Below, piece by piece: positions 5,550 through 7,447 of a stretch of 7,447 nt of DNA. Made by a program: the position numbers and the translations under genes. Below the pieces are notes generated by a model that saw nothing but the letters and a program-made list of their open reading frames with translations, searched no databases and was not told where the DNA came from. Positions within the stretch are counted from its first letter, which is position 1; every line of letters starts with the position of its first letter. Source of the stretch: Pseudomonadota bacterium (GTDB lineage Bacteria > Pseudomonadota > Alphaproteobacteria > Sphingomonadales > Sphingomonadaceae); contig JAEVYW010000272.1 of the NCBI GenBank assembly GCA_023392555.1, forward strand, positions 1 to 7,447. Reading direction: 5' to 3'.

Positions 5550-6035
5550 ATGAAGGGCGACCCCCGGGTTATCGAACTGCTGAACGAGGCGCTCAAGGAA
5601 GAGCTCACCGCGATCAATCAATATTGGCTGCACTATCGCCTGCTCGACAATTGGGGCGTGAAGAAGCTCGCCGAATATGAGCGGCACGAATCGATTGACG
5701 AGATGAAGCATGCCGACCGCCTCGCCGAGCGCATCCTGTTCCTCGACGGACTTCCCAACTTCCAGGCGCTGGGCCGCCTTCGCATCGGCGAGAATGTCGA
5801 GGAAGTTCTGAAAGCCGACCTCGAGGCGGAGCAGCAGGGTGCAGCGCTCTATCGGGAAGTCGTGGCTCACGCCGAGACGGTCCGCGACTATGTGACCCGC
5901 GACCTTGCCCGCGAGATTCTCGCGGACGAGGAAAAGCACATCGACTTCATCGAGACTCAGTTCGAGATGATCGGGCGCATGGGCCTTCAGAACTACATCC
6001 AGCTGCAGTCGGAGCCCGCTTCCGACGAGGGCTAG
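5550..6035 (+). CDS. bfr: Bacterioferritin Bfr
   Basis: Bfr assembles into a 24-subunit haem-containing shell that oxidises Fe(II) and stores it as a ferric mineral in the cytoplasm. The 161-residue protein starts [15 protein letters not shown], as in other bacterioferritins, and carries every dinuclear ferroxidase ligand at family numbering: Glu18, Glu51, His54, Glu94, Glu127 and His130. Met52, the axial haem ligand shared by two subunits, is present in [12 protein letters not shown]. The segment [10 protein letters not shown] (144-153) forms the usual last helix; the tail SEPASDEG is acidic. The start is secure, with GAGGAG 7 nt upstream. It is separated from bfd by 116 bp including a terminator, so the pair is linked in function but probably not in one main transcript. 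Its stop shares a CTAG with the convergent gene. Confidence 0.98.
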   Translation: MKGDPRVIELLNEALKEELTAINQYWLHYRLLDNWGVKKLAEYERHESIDEMKHADRLAERILFLDGLPNFQALGRLRIGENVEEVLKADLEAEQQGAALYREVVAHAETVRDYVTRDLAREILADEEKHIDFIETQFEMIGRMGLQNYIQLQSEPASDEG

Positions 6036-6841
6036 CGAGCGGCAGTTGCCTTGCTTGCCAGGGCGCACTGCAATGCAGGCGTAATCATCGGCACGTGATT
6101 GCGGCCGACGACAACGAACACCCGCTCGCCCTTCGCCGAAGCTTCGGTCAGCAACTTCACGAGATGCCGGTTGCGATTGGTGCTGTTGGCGCGGTTGATC
6201 GCCGCGAAGAATTTGCCGCCCGTAGCGGCGTCGTCCGCCAGCGGATCGAACCAGCGCGCATCGGCGCGGCGCCAGTCGCGGTCCGGCCAATACTTGCGGA
6301 ACGCGGCATCGAGGCCCGCCAGGTCGGTGAACGGCATCGGCCCCATGCCCGCGGCCTTCTGGAGCAGAGCGGCGACCGCCCCGTCCAGCTTCTCACCGCT
6401 GAGATGCTCGCGATCCCGCAGCCGCGCCGCCTCGCGCAGGACGAAGAACAGCATCACCTGATCTTGCGGAAAATCGCCTGCCAACGCCTTCAGTTGCTCC
6501 CCCGGTGACGGCTCGAGGCTCCGCGTCGGAATGCCCGCATCCTTCGCCAGCAAGCGCGCGAATGCGGACTCGCCTCCCGTGCGGATTGCCTCGTCGCGTG
6601 ACCCTGCGGTGCCGCGATCCGGCCCCTCGAACAGAACCAGCGTTGGCTTCGCGGTGTCGAACGCAAACGCAATGCGTCCGAACTGCTCATGCGACGGATC
6701 GCGCGAATGCTCCGCGCCAATCACTTTCACGCCCGTTCCGCGAAAATCCCACACGGTCGAGGCCGCCGGCTTCCAGCTGCCGTAGTCGAGCACGTCTGGA
6801 CATACGGCTGCCACCATCGCTCCGATCAACGCCATCATCAT
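6032..6841 (-). CDS. TraB/GumN (TIKI)-like protein, probably exported
   Basis: The predicted protein has 269 residues. Family-type motifs are visible: [12 protein letters not shown] at 40-51 (GxxH type), LVLFEGP at 68-74 with Glu72, a Tyr/Trp-Pro region [23 protein letters not shown] (216-231), and a C-terminal strand [17 protein letters not shown] at 241-257. This order matches TraB/GumN proteins, a superfamily with TIKI metalloproteases and EreA/ChaN-like folds. No substrate is known from the sequence. The N-terminus from ATG 6841 ([14 protein letters not shown]) is hydrophobic but lacks a basic n-region. In-frame codons before it encode RLVKWAFA, as if the true signal peptide started earlier, but no ATG, GTG or TTG is there. 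ATG codons at 6838 and 6835 are alternatives; none has a good ribosome binding site. It converges on bfr with a 4-nt overlap. Confidence 0.72.
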   Translation of the reverse strand: MMMALIGAMVAAVCPDVLDYGSWKPAASTVWDFRGTGVKVIGAEHSRDPSHEQFGRIAFAFDTAKPTLVLFEGPDRGTAGSRDEAIRTGGESAFARLLAKDAGIPTRSLEPSPGEQLKALAGDFPQDQVMLFFVLREAARLRDREHLSGEKLDGAVAALLQKAAGMGPMPFTDLAGLDAAFRKYWPDRDWRRADARWFDPLADDAATGGKFFAAINRANSTNRNRHLVKLLTEASAKGERVFVVVGRNHVPMITPALQCALASKATAAR

Positions 6842-6854
6842 CGCAAAAGCCCAT

Positions 6855-6882
6855 TTGACGAGGCGTATTAGTGGAGTATAAC
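6855..6882 (+). promoter_or_regulatory. Near-consensus sigma70 promoter for the DUF418 gene
   Basis: TTGACG at 6855-6860 and TATAAC at 6877-6882 are 16 bp apart, each matching five of six consensus bases. Transcription would start near 6889, just ahead of the AAGGGGG ribosome binding site at 6892-6898 and the ATG at 6904. On the other strand, TATACT at 6880-6875 could serve as a -10 for the TraB-like gene, so the two promoters may share bases. Confidence 0.65.
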
Positions 6883-6903
6883 ACCTCGATCAAGGGGGCA
6901 GGC

Positions 6904-7447
6904 ATGGCGACAGTTCCAGCTTCGGCGCAAAGCGAGCGTATCATCACGCTCGACGTGATCCGCGGGATCGCGGTGATGGGCATCTTTTCCGTCAATGTGG
7001 TCGCCATGGCGATGATCCAGATCGCCTATTTCTACCCGCCCGCCTTCGGCTTCGATCACACCTACGACCATCTCATGTGGCTGGTGAACTTCCTTCTGAT
7101 CGACGGGAAGATGCGCAGCATCTTCTCGATCCTGTTCGGCGCATCGATGCTGCTGGTGATCGACCGCGCCGTGCAGGCCGGGCGCTCGGCCTGGCGCACC
7201 CATTATGCCCGAATGGCTGTGCTGCTCGTTTTCGGCTGGCTGCACTTCGCGCTTCTATGGTGGGGCGACATCCTTACTCACTACGCCGCTGTCGGAATGC
7301 TCGCCTTCCTGTTCTGGAAGCTGCGCCCGCAGAAGCTGCTGATGCTTTCGATCGCCGGCTTCATCATCTTCTCGGCGCCGGGCGCCTATTTCTTCAACAA
7401 GGAGGCCGCGGATTTCCGCCTCTCGCAGCAGCCGAACGCGCCGGTAG
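6904..7447 (+). CDS. DUF418 (YeiB-like) multi-pass membrane protein, N-terminal part
   Basis: The frame is open from ATG 6904 to the window edge (181 codons) with no stop. It begins MATVPASAQSERIITLDVIRG. The segment ITLDVIRGIAVMGIFSVNV is the usual opening of DUF418 proteins (LDxLRGxAxxGI..N). GKMRSIFSILFGASMLLV around 66-83 matches the second conserved block, and HFALLWWGDILTHYAAVGMLAF around 112-133 matches the third. At least four hydrophobic membrane segments are visible, about 14-37, 73-86, 101-118 and 123-140, with another near 150. The family is found in the cytoplasmic membrane; transport of an unknown solute has been suggested, but no reaction is established. AAGGGGG lies 5 nt before the ATG, and a strong promoter precedes it. 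It is divergent from the TraB-like gene. Confidence 0.9.
   Translation, partial: MATVPASAQSERIITLDVIRGIAVMGIFSVNVVAMAMIQIAYFYPPAFGFDHTYDHLMWLVNFLLIDGKMRSIFSILFGASMLLVIDRAVQAGRSAWRTHYARMAVLLVFGWLHFALLWWGDILTHYAAVGMLAFLFWKLRPQKLLMLSIAGFIIFSAPGAYFFNKEAADFRLSQQPNAPV

Noticed and set aside
5355..6290. A 311-codon minus-strand frame across bfd, bfr and the TraB-like gene
   Set aside because: It runs antisense to bfr and out of frame with the TraB-like gene and shows no family motifs, so it is a high-GC shadow.
1..7447. tRNA, rRNA, CRISPR array, insertion sequence or prophage features
   Set aside because: I saw no spaced direct repeats, transposase or integrase motifs, terminal inverted repeats or tRNA-like cloverleaf; the gene content looks like ordinary chromosome.

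Overview
The window is high-GC DNA with compact genes. It most likely comes from an alphaproteobacterium of the Sphingomonadales type. This rests on the protein flavour (MraZ starting at GTG, a small-type PurL, Bfd/Bfr), the GC-rich codon use, a GANTC site and a Fur box of the GCGAATG-TTCTCAT style. The assignment is inference from sequence character, not from a database match.

Left part (1-1815, all minus strand): the 5' end of rsmH runs off the left edge and is preceded by mraZ with an ATGA overlap, so this is the head of a dcw (division and cell wall) cluster pointing left. The roughly 275 bp upstream of mraZ holds GTGGG elements on about a 10-bp period, a perfect DnaA box and a GANTC site, which together make a plausible cell-cycle control region. 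Further upstream, also on the minus strand, is a two-gene unit: a small single-pass membrane protein, then a membrane-anchored GldG/DUF4350-like protein.

Middle part (1816-5175, plus strand): a small lipoprotein with a possible MliC-like C-terminus is followed by a strong hairpin. Next comes a secreted lipocalin-like (DUF1579-type) protein with its own candidate promoter, then purL, a complete 744-residue formylglycinamidine ribonucleotide synthase subunit. A 9-bp hairpin covers the purL start codon.

Right part (5176-7447): bfd (bacterioferritin-associated ferredoxin) lies behind a Fur box. A clear rho-independent terminator follows it, and then bfr (bacterioferritin) with every ferroxidase and haem ligand present. 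Bfr stores iron and Bfd is the electron donor that helps release it, so this is an iron storage and mobilisation pair. A TraB/GumN-like secreted or anchored protein converges on bfr and shares a CTAG stop overlap with it. Divergent from that gene is the start of a DUF418 (YeiB-like) multi-pass membrane protein, behind a near-consensus sigma70 promoter, which runs off the right edge.

I see no mobile element, CRISPR array, tRNA or rRNA, and no convincing new multi-gene system. The points most worth a second look are regulatory: the hairpin over the purL start, the mraZ control region, the Fur-box promoter placed almost on the bfd start codon, and the TraB-like gene whose signal peptide seems to begin before any usual start codon.
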